A stretch of 64,000 bases of DNA from Acinetobacter sp. LoGeW2-3 (GCF_002688565.1 NZ_CP024011.1:1798001-1862000); one strand, 5' to 3'; positions 53,260 through 63,194 are shown, counted from the first letter of the stretch. Translations and numbers: made by a program. Notes: generated by a model from the letters alone, not told the origin.

Positions 53260-55977
53260 TTAATACACGTCGCGGCGGTAACGACCGTCCTGACGTAACT
53301 GATCAACAGTTGATTCACCCAAAATATCAATTAGTGCCTGATCGACATCACTGGCCATGCCATTAATACTACCGCAAACATAAATCACGGCACCATTGTT
53401 TATCCAAGCTTTCAGCTCGTCTGCAGCTTCACGAAGTTTATGATGTACATAAACCTTTTCAGCCTGATCACGCGAGAAAGCCAGATCCAGACGTTTCAAC
53501 GTACCTACAGTTTGCCAAGCTTCCAGAGTTTCCTGATAGAAGAAGTCATGCTCACGCTGACGTTCACCAAAGATCAGCCAGTTTTCACTATAGTCCTGAC
53601 GGTTACGGGCATGCAATAAACTCATCAGACCAGCGACCCCGGTACCATTACCAATACAGATAATTGGACGGTTATCATCCACCAGATGGAACGAATCATT
53701 GCTGCGGATACGTAATGCAATTGGGGCATTAAGCGCCGCATACTGTGTTAACCAGCCTGAACCTAGCCCCAGTTCACCTGATGCATTCTTTTGCTGACGC
53801 ACCACCAGACGCAAGACTTGCTGGCTTGGAATACTGGCAATTGAATATTCACGGGTTGGTAGGGTAGGCAATTGTTTGATCAAATCATCCAAAGAGTCGT
53901 AAGGTTTGACTGAAACGGTTAGATCACGATCACAAAGCAGCTGTTCAATCGGCTGATTTGCACTCGATACCATACTTCCAGCAGTGACCTTCTGTTGCAA
54001 TAAGAAGGCTTGAATACGTTCAGCACTGTTACTCGGCTGGATTTCAGCAATATCACCCGCTTGCCATTGCGCTTCATGTTCTGGTTTAAATTCTAGATTA
54101 AAGGCAGGAGCACCCAGGCTACCCGGATTCAGTACTTCACGTTTAACGAGTGTCCAGTGGTCAAAGGTTTTATCAATTCCCATGCCTTGTAGTTTGAGCT
54201 GAGTCGACTGAGCAAGTGCAACATTCCACTGCTGGATGTGTTCATTGTTCCCATTGTCAACGTCAATAGTGGCAAATAATTGCTTCGCACCATTGTTTTT
54301 CAGCCACTGATCAATGCGGTGACCAAAGCTACAGAAGGTATCTGGATATTCTTTAGAACCTAATGCCAAGACCGCATAACGAAGATGACTGAGGTCAGCT
54401 TTGCTAGAAAGAATTCTCTTCTCAAATGAAGAAGCGAGGTCAGGTGCTTCACCAGTCCCATAAGTACTTGCAACAAACAGTACCTGTTCAGCCTGTTGCA
54501 GATCAGCCAGTGTTAATTGCTGCACTGCTTTTACTGTTGCCGGTTGACGTGCTTGCTGCAGGGCAGTTGCAGTACGCCAAGCCAGTTGTTCAGAAACACC
54601 GGTTTGTGTGGCATAGGCGATCAGCCAAGGTTTGGCATTTGGATCAAGATCGACTGCTGCTGCACCTTGACGAGCGGCTAGGGTGAGTTTCTTTTGTTTA
54701 CGACGTTTCAGATACAGCAACCAGCCGGTCACAAAGAACAGCGGCATGGTTAAGGAAGCGAGCATAACCAAGAACTGGTAGACTGGACCAAAGAAGCTGC
54801 CACGGTGAACCGGTAGCATGCTGCTCATGATCTTTTCATTCAGTTTTTTGTCTTCATACATTTCTACAGATGTGAATGCTGCATCCTGATAGTTATAAGT
54901 CGCATTATTACGTGCACGTTCGTGCTGAACTTCAACATCAGTAAAGCTTAGTTTCAGTTCGCCATCTGCTTTTTTGGGAAGCGTAAAAGTCACTGATGAG
55001 TATTTGTCATTAAATTCATTCTGGAAACCAGCCCAGCTCTTGTCTAATGCAGTAAGTACAACGGCTTCATCTACACTTGGCCCACGACCTTCACCGCGGT
55101 TTTCGCGTTGACCTTCACCTCGTGGACCACGTTCGCCTTCGCCACGTCCTTCACGGCGTTCACCACGCATTTCACCTTGAGCACGACCTTGTTCACCTTC
55201 TGCGCGAGGGCCACGCTGACCTTCAGCTCGCTGTTCACCACGTGCTTCGCCACGACCTTGTCCTTCACCACCACGGCCACCTGGACCTTGCATTTCTGGT
55301 TGCGGACGTTCTACACCCATGACCTTGTACATGCCGCTACGCCACCAGTCATATGACCAGGTGAGGCCAGTACAGGCGAGAATCAGGTAAAAGATTGCGA
55401 CCCAGGTTCCTGCAACTGCATGTAGATCCCAAATAAAGTTACGACCTTTTAATTGTGGCTTGAACGAGAACCACTGTTTGATAGAGTGGCGTTTTGGCCA
55501 GCGTAAGTAAATACCCGACAAAACAAAGAAGATCAGCATCAGGACACAGGCACCGGTGATCTGTTTACCCACAGGGCCCACAGTCAGGTTACGGTGTAAT
55601 TGCTCCACAAACTTGAAGAACTCACGGCCTTTGATTTCAGGCAGTACTTCAGCTGTATACGGGTTGACCAGCATGTTATAGCCACGACGCGCACCTTCTT
55701 TAGCAATATTCACCGTACTGGAGCCAGTTGGACTGGCATCCAGGCTGACGCTGTTGATCTGCATCTCAGGATCTTGCTGCTTAAAGTGTTGATACAGCTC
55801 AGCCGGACTAAGTTTCGGTCCAGGTTGTGCCTGTACGGTATAGCTGTCCGTATTGATCCATTTCAGGATCTGTTGTTCATAGGAATAAATCGCACCGGTG
55901 ACGCCCATAATGGACAGAATCAAACCGGCAGTAATTCCAAGAAACCAGTGGATCTGGAAAAAGGTTTTTTTAAACAT
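53260..55977 (-). CDS. PepSY-associated membrane protein fused to flavodoxin/FAD reductase
   Basis: A 905-residue fusion. The N-terminal part (about residues 1-420) has four PepSY_TM-type membrane segments, with His-bearing stretches such as WFLGITAGLILSIMGVTGAIYSYEQ and FIWDLHAVAGTWVAIFYLILACTGLTWSYDWWRSG. The C-terminal part has a flavodoxin domain (IAYATQTGVSEQLAWRTATAL near residues 455-475), a FAD-binding domain (REYSIASIP near residue 700) and an NAD(P)H-binding end (ICIGNGTGVAGLMSLLHARN, VYVCGSINGMASDVDQAL). Such proteins are thought to move electrons from NADPH to periplasmic substrates, often ferric siderophores. Between the TM parts lies a long insert (about residues 228-301) almost only of Arg, Gly, Glu, Gln and Ala, from a degenerate short repeat in the DNA. 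A Fur-like site lies upstream. Confidence 0.88.
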   Translation of the reverse strand: MFKKTFFQIHWFLGITAGLILSIMGVTGAIYSYEQQILKWINTDSYTVQAQPGPKLSPAELYQHFKQQDPEMQINSVSLDASPTGSSTVNIAKEGARRGYNMLVNPYTAEVLPEIKGREFFKFVEQLHRNLTVGPVGKQITGACVLMLIFFVLSGIYLRWPKRHSIKQWFSFKPQLKGRNFIWDLHAVAGTWVAIFYLILACTGLTWSYDWWRSGMYKVMGVERPQPEMQGPGGRGGEGQGRGEARGEQRAEGQRGPRAEGEQGRAQGEMRGERREGRGEGERGPRGEGQRENRGEGRGPSVDEAVVLTALDKSWAGFQNEFNDKYSSVTFTLPKKADGELKLSFTDVEVQHERARNNATYNYQDAAFTSVEMYEDKKLNEKIMSSMLPVHRGSFFGPVYQFLVMLASLTMPLFFVTGWLLYLKRRKQKKLTLAARQGAAAVDLDPNAKPWLIAYATQTGVSEQLAWRTATALQQARQPATVKAVQQLTLADLQQAEQVLFVASTYGTGEAPDLASSFEKRILSSKADLSHLRYAVLALGSKEYPDTFCSFGHRIDQWLKNNGAKQLFATIDVDNGNNEHIQQWNVALAQSTQLKLQGMGIDKTFDHWTLVKREVLNPGSLGAPAFNLEFKPEHEAQWQAGDIAEIQPSNSAERIQAFLLQQKVTAGSMVSSANQPIEQLLCDRDLTVSVKPYDSLDDLIKQLPTLPTREYSIASIPSQQVLRLVVRQQKNASGELGLGSGWLTQYAALNAPIALRIRSNDSFHLVDDNRPIICIGNGTGVAGLMSLLHARNRQDYSENWLIFGERQREHDFFYQETLEAWQTVGTLKRLDLAFSRDQAEKVYVHHKLREAADELKAWINNGAVIYVCGSINGMASDVDQALIDILGESTVDQLRQDGRYRRDVY

Positions 55978-56055
55978 GGTCGATGGATAAAAATAGCAAT
56001 GTTAGAAAATGCTCTGATTATAGAGGAATATTATTCAGAAATGATGGATTTTGCG

Positions 56056-56077
56056 GATAATATTTATTCTCATTATC
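56056..56077 (-). promoter_or_regulatory. Fur-box-like sequence upstream of the PepSY-flavodoxin gene
   Basis: Read on the minus strand the sequence is GATAATGAGAAT-AAATATTATC. The first 12 bases match 11 of 12 in the consensus GATAATGATAAT, and the right arm ends in ATTATC. It lies about 80-100 bases before the start codon, suitable for iron control of the gene. The match is by eye; binding is inferred. Confidence 0.6.
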
Positions 56078-56096
56078 GTTTACAGTTATAGATACA

Positions 56097-56130
56097 AAAA
56101 AACCTCCATACCGGGGCAGGAGGTTTTTGA
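56097..56130 (-). terminator. Terminator of the YcxB-like gene
   Basis: AACCTCC (56101-56107) pairs with GGAGGTT (56119-56125), flanked by A- and T-runs. Confidence 0.8.
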
Positions 56131-56142
56131 TGAAAGTTCGTT

Positions 56143-56703
56143 TTAGATTTCTTTCGGTTCGCCGACTTCTTCACGTAAATGCTTGCGAATCGTTTCAAAC
56201 GAAAAATTCTTGCTATCCAGTCGTTTAGGCAGGATATAAGCACCTTGTTGACCTTTCACTTTGAAATTAAGCAACATGAAATCTGGTGTGTTATACCATT
56301 CGTAGATGTCTTTCCAGCCAATCGCGCCTACACCTTCCTGTAGCCCCATTTTCTGACGCATCACGATCCCATGAGGTTGTACACCTAGACGAATACCTTT
56401 GATTTCCTGAACTGGAAATTCATTCATTTTGCGTTTTACATACCATTCCAGACCAAAGGTACGGATCAGGTAGTACAGCACCACACCTACCAGTGCCACC
56501 CAGCAAAAAATCGTAGAATAGTTCTTGAGCAGGATAATGCCCAGAATAGAAAGTGCCACAACAGCACCCATAATCAGCCAGGCTTTCATGCCAATTTTAT
56601 TGGTACTGCGCCAGATCATCAGCTGAGCATGGCGTTGTTCCTGTTCTGTTACTTCATAGTTCACAGGCTGTAGGGTATAGGCGTATAAATTTTTCGCGGT
56701 CAT
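56143..56703 (-). CDS. YcxB-like membrane protein
   Basis: A 186-residue protein with two membrane segments (about residues 41-60 and 65-85) and a C-terminal beta-rich part. The C-terminal IGWKDIYEWYNTPDFMLL and YILPKRLDSKNFSFETIRKHLRE match the YcxB C-terminal domain. Function unknown. It stands alone with a terminator after it. Confidence 0.8.
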   Translation of the reverse strand: MTAKNLYAYTLQPVNYEVTEQEQRHAQLMIWRSTNKIGMKAWLIMGAVVALSILGIILLKNYSTIFCWVALVGVVLYYLIRTFGLEWYVKRKMNEFPVQEIKGIRLGVQPHGIVMRQKMGLQEGVGAIGWKDIYEWYNTPDFMLLNFKVKGQQGAYILPKRLDSKNFSFETIRKHLREEVGEPKEI

Positions 56704-56788
56704 AGTGAAATTTACAAATTTAAAACTGCAAAAAGTTTAGCATTATTTGTACCAATTCAGTGAGTATATTGTTCCAAAATCAGTCAAA

Positions 56789-58963
56789 TTATAATGAGGC
56801 TAATTCGGTCGCATGTTCATCACGTTCATGGCTTAAACTTTGCTTTAACTGACTGAGTTGATTCAAGATACTGAACATTAAGGACAGTTGCTGCAAAATG
56901 ATCAATGATTTCTGGTCTTCATCCTGCTGATGGGTCAGGCGTTGACGGATATTCTGGATCATGTTTTGTGCACTGAGATCGGGCACTTCGTCCGCTAACA
57001 ATGCACCACGAATGTCCTCAAGCGCTTGATCAAGCAGGCTTAAAATTTCCTGATCTTCAATTTTTTCACGATGTGCACCCAATGCAGCAATATAGCTGAT
57101 CAGGGTGTGGTTCAGACACAGGAATTCAAAAGCCTGGCTTTTTTGCAGAGGATCAAAATCAGGTTCAGTCGCCAGGGTCGAAATCAGAGAAGCCACTTCA
57201 GCATCGGTATTATGCGCAGCACGGCGCACGATCCGGTAACGCAGACCATTGTTACGTCCCGATTTATACTGTTCAATCACTTCGCTCAGGTAATCGACTT
57301 CAGCACTTAAAGAACGTTTGATCGAGCGTGGCAGACGACGGAATTTCCAGTCCGGGAAGATAAAACTTACCCCAAACCAAGCCACCGCACAGCCAATCAG
57401 GGTATCAATCATACGCGGCATCGCAGCGGCAAAGCCCATGCCATCCAGGTTAAAGTTAATAAGGGCCAGAATGGTGATAAATGCAGTGGCCTGTGCATAT
57501 TGTTTACTGCGCAGTTCGAAGAACAGCACACCACTGAGAATCAGCAGCAATAACTGACCTTCCACAGACGGCACAAAGTACAAAATGGCATAACCGAGTA
57601 AAATTCCGACCAAGGTGCCGACAATCCGCAGACGTAAACGACGTTTGGTGGCGTTAAAGTTGGGTTGGCTGACGAACAGGGCAGTGAGCAGAATCCAGTA
57701 ACCATACTGGATCTGGGTCAGTTGCACAAAGATGTAGGAAATCAGCAGTACGATCGACAGGCGCACCGCATGACGGAACAGTACCGATTCCGGCGTTAAA
57801 TGCTGCTTAAAGCGGATTTTAATATCTTCCCAGCCTTTTAAGTCATCATCTTTGAGCTGGTTTTCAATCTGTTTAGCACGATCGAACTTCATATGTCGTT
57901 CAGTTTCCAGGTTACGCAACTGTGCATCAATTGATTTCAGGTTCTGATATAAAGAAAACAGCGCATTGATCCAGACTTCATCATATTGTTGTTCCTGACG
58001 TAACTTATCGAGCGAATAACGCAGGTTTTTAAAGGCATGTTTAAAGCGCGAATTATGCTTATAAGTTTTGCGTTGCAGAATACTTTCACTTAGATCCTTA
58101 CAGGCTTTGCCCTGAATCGACAGAATGCGTTGGAAGCGGAACAGAATGTCACTGTGCTCAAAAATCTTGGCCAGTTTCTGATAATCAATATGTGCTGAAT
58201 CCGCACGTTCATGGATGTCCTGAGCAATAAAATAATATTGCAAACTGCGACGGGTATCTTTCTGACCACGGTCACCTTTGAGTCGGGTCAGCAAGGCAGT
58301 TTTCATATCATTAAAAATCGCAATCAATTTGCCATTTTCAAGTGAAAGTTCAATCATGCTGTGCTGATAACTGCTGGAGGTCATATCGACATCAAACAGG
58401 TTTGACTTGGCATACAGAAAGTCACCGAGTGAGGAATAGCACTTGGCCAGATTATCCTGCGCCAGACGGCTAGGGAACAGCAGGAAACTAATTGTTGAAA
58501 GCAGGCCATACCACACAGCACCTATCACCAGCAGACCGGCCTGCGTATACCAATTATCAAACAGTTCTACGCCAAGCATGGAATAGACTGAGATCACCAG
58601 ACAGCCATAGGAAATGGTGGCGTAACGCCGTCCCAGTGAACCGAGCAGTATCAGACCAATACAGGATACAATTAGCGCCAAGGCAAACAGGACTGGATAA
58701 GGGAAAAGTAAATAAACAGCGGCAGCAGTGATGAAGAAGCCGAGATAGGTGTAGAGAAGATTTAGAATCCGGACCGAGAAACGGTCATCAATATCGCTTA
58801 AACCCGCAGCCACCACGCCCAAAGTTAATGGAATGGTCATCAACTGCTGTCCCATCAGATAAGGCACAAAGGCAGTTCCTGCAAAGGCAATGATCATCCG
58901 CAGGTTATACATAAAGGTCGTATTGCCGGTGGTTCGCTTGAAACGAGAGAGCCAGGATTTCAA
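56789..58963 (-). CDS. yccS: YccS/YhfK-family FUSC membrane protein
   Basis: A large inner-membrane protein of 724 residues from the chosen start, with two clusters of membrane segments (about residues 20-155 and 385-520 from that start), separated by a soluble region of about 230 residues with Arg/Lys/Glu-rich helices. This is the YccS/FUSC arrangement. The open frame reaches a GTG at 59050, but a TTG at 58963 has AGAAGGA 6 bases upstream and fits the homologous N-terminus (LKSWLSRFKRTTG...YNLRMIIAFAGTAFVPYL). Relatives are thought to export aromatic acids or polyamine-like compounds; the function is not settled. It is divergent from the Bcr/CflA exporter. Confidence 0.87.
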   Translation of the reverse strand: MKSWLSRFKRTTGNTTFMYNLRMIIAFAGTAFVPYLMGQQLMTIPLTLGVVAAGLSDIDDRFSVRILNLLYTYLGFFITAAAVYLLFPYPVLFALALIVSCIGLILLGSLGRRYATISYGCLVISVYSMLGVELFDNWYTQAGLLVIGAVWYGLLSTISFLLFPSRLAQDNLAKCYSSLGDFLYAKSNLFDVDMTSSSYQHSMIELSLENGKLIAIFNDMKTALLTRLKGDRGQKDTRRSLQYYFIAQDIHERADSAHIDYQKLAKIFEHSDILFRFQRILSIQGKACKDLSESILQRKTYKHNSRFKHAFKNLRYSLDKLRQEQQYDEVWINALFSLYQNLKSIDAQLRNLETERHMKFDRAKQIENQLKDDDLKGWEDIKIRFKQHLTPESVLFRHAVRLSIVLLISYIFVQLTQIQYGYWILLTALFVSQPNFNATKRRLRLRIVGTLVGILLGYAILYFVPSVEGQLLLLILSGVLFFELRSKQYAQATAFITILALINFNLDGMGFAAAMPRMIDTLIGCAVAWFGVSFIFPDWKFRRLPRSIKRSLSAEVDYLSEVIEQYKSGRNNGLRYRIVRRAAHNTDAEVASLISTLATEPDFDPLQKSQAFEFLCLNHTLISYIAALGAHREKIEDQEILSLLDQALEDIRGALLADEVPDLSAQNMIQNIRQRLTHQQDEDQKSLIILQQLSLMFSILNQLSQLKQSLSHERDEHATELASL

Positions 58964-59113
58964 GATTCGTCCTTCTATACCACTGTCTTTAGATAAAGAC
59001 TTAATAAGTTTGTGAAAATTTAGCAATAAAAATAAATGAATTTGCTTCACAAATCATACTATGCCCTGTGTAAACTTGTCTGCACAGCGCTCATTTAAAT
59101 TCTAAATATCATT

Positions 59114-60322
59114 ATGTCGACAACCACGACCAATAAAAACTATGCCATGTCCTGGATTATTTTATTGGCATCCCTCACTGCACTTGGCCCGCTTTCTATT
59201 GATATGTATTTGTCGGCATTGCCGCAAATGGCGGAAGACTTCGGTGTCAGTACCCAGCAGGTAGCGAACAGTCTGCCGGCCTATTTTCTAGGGCTGGCGA
59301 TCGGGCAGCTGGTCTATGGCCCGGTTAGTGACCGGATTGGACGTAAACCCCCACTGTACTTTGGCCTGATCTTATATGTGCTGGCGAGTCTACTCTGCGT
59401 ATTTGCGCAAAATGAATGGAGTCTAATTGCCGCACGGGTGCTGCAAGCTTTAGGTGGATGTGTCGGTGTGGTGATAGCACGTGCTGCAATCCGTGACCGC
59501 CTGGATATGCAGTCATCAGCACAGGCTTTTGCCAGTATGATGATTGTCAGCACCATTGCCCCAATTCTAGCGCCGAGTATGGGTGCCTGGGTATTGCTAG
59601 TATTCGAATGGAATATGATTTTTGTATTGCTGATGCTGTTCGGTCTGGTAATTCTGGCATGTGTGCATTTCTTCTTTAAAGAAACCCTGGAGCCAGAGCG
59701 CCGTTTGCAGCTGAACTTTACCCAGGTCATGAGCCTGTATCAGGCAATTTTTCAGGATGAAAGTTTTAGAAAGCCGATGTTTGCTGGCTGTTTTTCTAGT
59801 GCAGTGTTGTTCTGTTATATCACATCATCTTCAGCGATTCTGATGGATCATTTTCATCTGAGTGAACAGCAGTTTGCCTATGTCTTTGGTGGCAATGCTG
59901 TCGGGATTATGCTGTTTTCAACCCTGAATAAAAAGCTGGCGCATCGGTTTGGAATCTTAAGCCGTTTAAGAATTGGTACTACGTTGCAGCTCAGTGGCGT
60001 CATTGCTTTACTGGTTCTGGGATTAATTGAAACCGAATCGCTGATCCTGGTTATTATGGCTATGTTTATGGTGGTGGCATCAATTGGTTTTACCGGACCC
60101 AATGCTATGGCGATTGCGATGTCTGAACAAGGGGCGCGTGCCGGAACCGCCAGTGCCATTATGGGCAGCATGCAGTTTGCCTGCGGTCTGCTTGGCGGGA
60201 TTCTACTGAACTTTATGTTGTGGAATGCTTTATTCAATATGGCGTTGGTCATGGCGATCTTTGTCGGGATTGCGGCATCGACCATTTATCGCCTGAAGTT
60301 ACCGTCACCTAAAGCCGATTAA
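59114..60322 (+). CDS. Bcr/CflA family MFS multidrug exporter
   Basis: A 402-residue major facilitator with twelve membrane segments. The N-terminus LTALGPLSIDMYLSALPQMAEDFGVS is the Bcr/CflA signature, and MFS motif A appears as GQLVYGPVSDRIGRKPPLYFG near residues 63-83. Members export bicyclomycin, sulfonamides, cysteine or chloramphenicol-like compounds; the substrate here is unknown. It is divergent from the YccS-family gene and convergent with the nitroreductase gene. Confidence 0.92.
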   Translation: MSTTTTNKNYAMSWIILLASLTALGPLSIDMYLSALPQMAEDFGVSTQQVANSLPAYFLGLAIGQLVYGPVSDRIGRKPPLYFGLILYVLASLLCVFAQNEWSLIAARVLQALGGCVGVVIARAAIRDRLDMQSSAQAFASMMIVSTIAPILAPSMGAWVLLVFEWNMIFVLLMLFGLVILACVHFFFKETLEPERRLQLNFTQVMSLYQAIFQDESFRKPMFAGCFSSAVLFCYITSSSAILMDHFHLSEQQFAYVFGGNAVGIMLFSTLNKKLAHRFGILSRLRIGTTLQLSGVIALLVLGLIETESLILVIMAMFMVVASIGFTGPNAMAIAMSEQGARAGTASAIMGSMQFACGLLGGILLNFMLWNALFNMALVMAIFVGIAASTIYRLKLPSPKAD

Positions 60323-60354
60323 GCTCAGTGACGGCAATAATTTAAAGTTTGAAG

Positions 60355-61065
60355 TTATTCGTCATTTAAAAAGACAGCAAAGTCTTCGACTGGCACACGT
60401 GGTGTAATAAAGGTATTCACAATATCGTCTGGGTCGGCATAGCCAAGTGCCATGCCGCACACTAGTTCTTCATCTTCTGGTGCACCAACCACGTCGAGCA
60501 CAATACGATGGAAATGATTCCAGGCGGCTTGAGGGCAGGTATCCAGTCCACGGGCTTTGGCTGCTAGCATCACGTTCTGGATCATCATGGAAATATCCAT
60601 TTTTGAACCGATGCCGAGTGATTTGTGTACGGTAAAGAATAGACCCACCGGGGCATCAAACAATTGAAAATTGCGTAGCTGCTGGCGCGCCATTTTCTCT
60701 TTTTCGCCTTTCTGAATATTCAACAAGCCATACAGCCCCCAGCCATTTTCACGGCGACGGTCGATAAAAGGTGACAGCCATTGTTCCGGATAATAAGAGA
60801 AGGTTTCTTTATACTGTTCCGCTAGCGCTGGATTTTGATAAATCTCCATCTGCGCCTGACACACTTGCTTGACCAGTTCATTACGCTTTTGACCTGTGAC
60901 CACATACACTTTCCAGGGCTGGGTATTGGTGCCAGAAGGTGCACGGCTGGCAACCGTTAAAATATCTTTCAAGGTTTCTTGATCTATAGGAGTAGTCAAA
61001 AAGGCACGAACTGAATGACGAGACGTAATGGTTTGATCCACAGCATTGACGATTGTTTGATCCAT
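60355..61065 (-). CDS. Nitroreductase family protein
   Basis: A cytoplasmic FMN-dependent NAD(P)H oxidoreductase of 236 residues. The N-terminal signature is TSRHSVRAFLTTPIDQETLKDILTVASRAPSGTNTQPWKVYVVTG near residues 13-57; the C-terminal part shows DTCPQAAWNHFHRIV and ELVCGMALGYADPDD. Substrates of such enzymes range from nitroaromatics to quinones and flavins. It is convergent with the MFS gene and has a long noncoding region upstream. Confidence 0.92.
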   Translation of the reverse strand: MDQTIVNAVDQTITSRHSVRAFLTTPIDQETLKDILTVASRAPSGTNTQPWKVYVVTGQKRNELVKQVCQAQMEIYQNPALAEQYKETFSYYPEQWLSPFIDRRRENGWGLYGLLNIQKGEKEKMARQQLRNFQLFDAPVGLFFTVHKSLGIGSKMDISMMIQNVMLAAKARGLDTCPQAAWNHFHRIVLDVVGAPEDEELVCGMALGYADPDDIVNTFITPRVPVEDFAVFLNDE

Positions 61066-61955
61066 ATGAGTTGTTGCTTCCTTGATAGTAATTTCTGGTT
61101 ATAAACTAGACAAATGATAGTAGCTGATACCATGACAGAAGTGCATCTATTCGCAGTGATTTAAAATAAAAACATGAACTTCTATGTACAGACGAATATC
61201 TGAGTCATTAAATAATGCATCTGTATCTTTTTATTGCTGTATAGCTATAGAGTTACTCATCTATAGTTTAATTTTTACTTAAATATCTTGTGTTTAAGTT
61301 AAGTAAAACTTTCATAAAACAGCTTTATAAGCAATAAAGACTACAATAATCCTAAGAAAAGAGATCGAAGCTTCAATGAATCTCCATTAAATATGCGGTA
61401 TTTATAATGAATTGTTAAAACTTTAAACCGAGGAATGCCTGATCAGAAAAATATCAATTTATGAATTATTTTTATGAAAAGTCAAACTATTGTTAATAAA
61501 AAACAATAATACAGTGCATTAAGACACCGCATAATGTCCGACTTTTCATCTGAAGGTTCATTCTAAATATCTTGAACAGATTGTAAATGCAGAAACAGTG
61601 TTCATCGCCGTATCTCTGTAGCGTGTCTGTCAGGTTAGAAAGAATTCAGAAATATTGTGCTTCGAGATCCTGCAGGATGATGAAGCTTTTATCTCGTCAT
61701 TTGATGCAGAACAGATTGTTCAACAGTTTCTAGATTTTGGACATTGTATTTTTAAGATGGCTTTAGGGTTATATGCAATCGGCAAGATTGCATTGACGAA
61801 TTTGAATCAGGTGCTGAATTGTTTTGTTCTTCTAAAAGCTATTGCTGTCCATGTTGACTGATATAGGGTAGGGAGGTGGATGTGATCCACTGAACTGAAG
61901 TCACAAGATTACTTTTAGAACAATAAAAATTCAGAATCATCTTGGGCAAATAATT
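61066..61955. other. Long AT-rich noncoding region upstream of gltS
   Basis: The 890 bases between the nitroreductase and gltS contain no supported gene. Two dyads are seen: CTATAGA/TCTATAG (61245-61266) and TATTGTT/AACAATA (61488-61508). A 68-codon frame at 61655-61861 lacks a ribosome binding site and resembles no family; the opposite strand there is broken by stops. It may be a gene remnant or an extended regulatory region. Confidence 0.5.
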
Positions 61956-63194
61956 ATGGATTTTACTTTTAACGCATTTTATACCTTGATTGCCGCAGTG
62001 ATTGTCTTGTTGCTTGGTCGTTTCCTGGTGAATAAAATCGATTTCTTAAAGCGCTATAACATTCCGGAACCTGTTGCAGGTGGTCTGGTTGCAGCGATTA
62101 TCTCCCTGATCATCCATAGCTTGTGGGGTTACAGTATTACCACAAGTGCAGAATTACAGACCAGCTTTATGCTGGTGTTCTTTGCGTCGATTGGTCTGAG
62201 TGCCAACTTCGCCAAGTTGCGTGAGGGTGGAATTGGTCTGGTAATCTTTTTGGTGGCGATTTCACTATTTATTATTGTGCAAAACATCGTCGGCATTTCG
62301 CTTGCAACATTGCTTGGTATTGATCCGCTGATTGGTCTGATTGCCGGTTCAATTACCTTGACCGGTGGTCACGGTACTGCTGGGGCATGGGGCGAGATTC
62401 TAGAAGCTGAACATGGTATTCAGGGTGCCCTGGTGATTGGTATGGCCAGCGCGACTTTCGGTCTGATCATTGGTGGTCTGATCGGTGGTCCTTTAGCGAG
62501 AATGTTAATTAACCGTTATGCATTGGCGAACCCACGTACGAATGCACAGGTAGAAAAACGTGATAACACGCCAATGGATATTAATTCTACTGAATATATC
62601 CCATTTGAATATCCACATCGTGTTCGTCTGATCACCGCGGATAATGCCATTACCACACTAGGTCTGTTTGCAGGCTGTCTGGCATTTGCTGAGTTTATGA
62701 CCGGATTTAGTAAAGGTACTGCATTTGAACTGCCAACTTTTGTTTGGGCGCTGGCGGGTGGTGTGATCCTGCGTAATGTTCTTGAAGGTGTATTCAAGGT
62801 TCAAGTCTTTGACCGTGCAATTGATGTCTTTGGTAATGCTTCATTGTCGCTTTACCTAGCAATGGCATTGCTATCTCTGAAACTATGGCAATTGGCAGAT
62901 CTTGCAGGTCCATTGATGGTCATCCTCGGTGCACAGACCATTACTATGGCGCTGTATGCAGCATTTGTGACTTTCCGTGTCATGGGTAAAAACTATGATG
63001 CAGCAGTCCTGGCCGCGGGCCATTGTGGTTTTGGTATGGGCGCAACACCGACGGCAGTCGCTAACATGCAGGCTGTTACCAATATGTACGGTGCATCGCA
63101 CAAGGCCTTCCTGATTGTACCGCTCTGTGGTGCGTTCTTCGTAGACTTGATCAATGCCACTGTGATTCAGGTGATCCTGAAATTCTTTGTATAA
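61956..63194 (+). CDS. gltS: Sodium/glutamate symporter
   Basis: A 412-residue inner-membrane transporter of the GltS (ESS) family with about ten membrane segments in two inverted halves. Conserved parts are FLKRYNIPEPVAGGLVAAIISL near residues 30-51 and the pore-loop segment GSITLTGGHGTAGAWG near residues 131-146, repeated in the second half as AAGHCGFGMGATPTAVANMQ. It imports glutamate with sodium. It precedes an alanine:cation symporter gene on the same strand, forming an amino-acid uptake pair. Confidence 0.95.
   Translation: MDFTFNAFYTLIAAVIVLLLGRFLVNKIDFLKRYNIPEPVAGGLVAAIISLIIHSLWGYSITTSAELQTSFMLVFFASIGLSANFAKLREGGIGLVIFLVAISLFIIVQNIVGISLATLLGIDPLIGLIAGSITLTGGHGTAGAWGEILEAEHGIQGALVIGMASATFGLIIGGLIGGPLARMLINRYALANPRTNAQVEKRDNTPMDINSTEYIPFEYPHRVRLITADNAITTLGLFAGCLAFAEFMTGFSKGTAFELPTFVWALAGGVILRNVLEGVFKVQVFDRAIDVFGNASLSLYLAMALLSLKLWQLADLAGPLMVILGAQTITMALYAAFVTFRVMGKNYDAAVLAAGHCGFGMGATPTAVANMQAVTNMYGASHKAFLIVPLCGAFFVDLINATVIQVILKFFV

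Noticed and set aside
55071..55356. Open frames in other frames and on the opposite strand over the Arg/Gly/Glu-rich insert, giving His/Phe/Thr-rich peptides
   Set aside because: They are shadows of a low-complexity repeat in the real gene and have no ribosome binding sites.
61655..61861. 68-codon frame in the region upstream of gltS
   Set aside because: No start signal and no recognisable family; kept only as a possible remnant within the noncoding entry.
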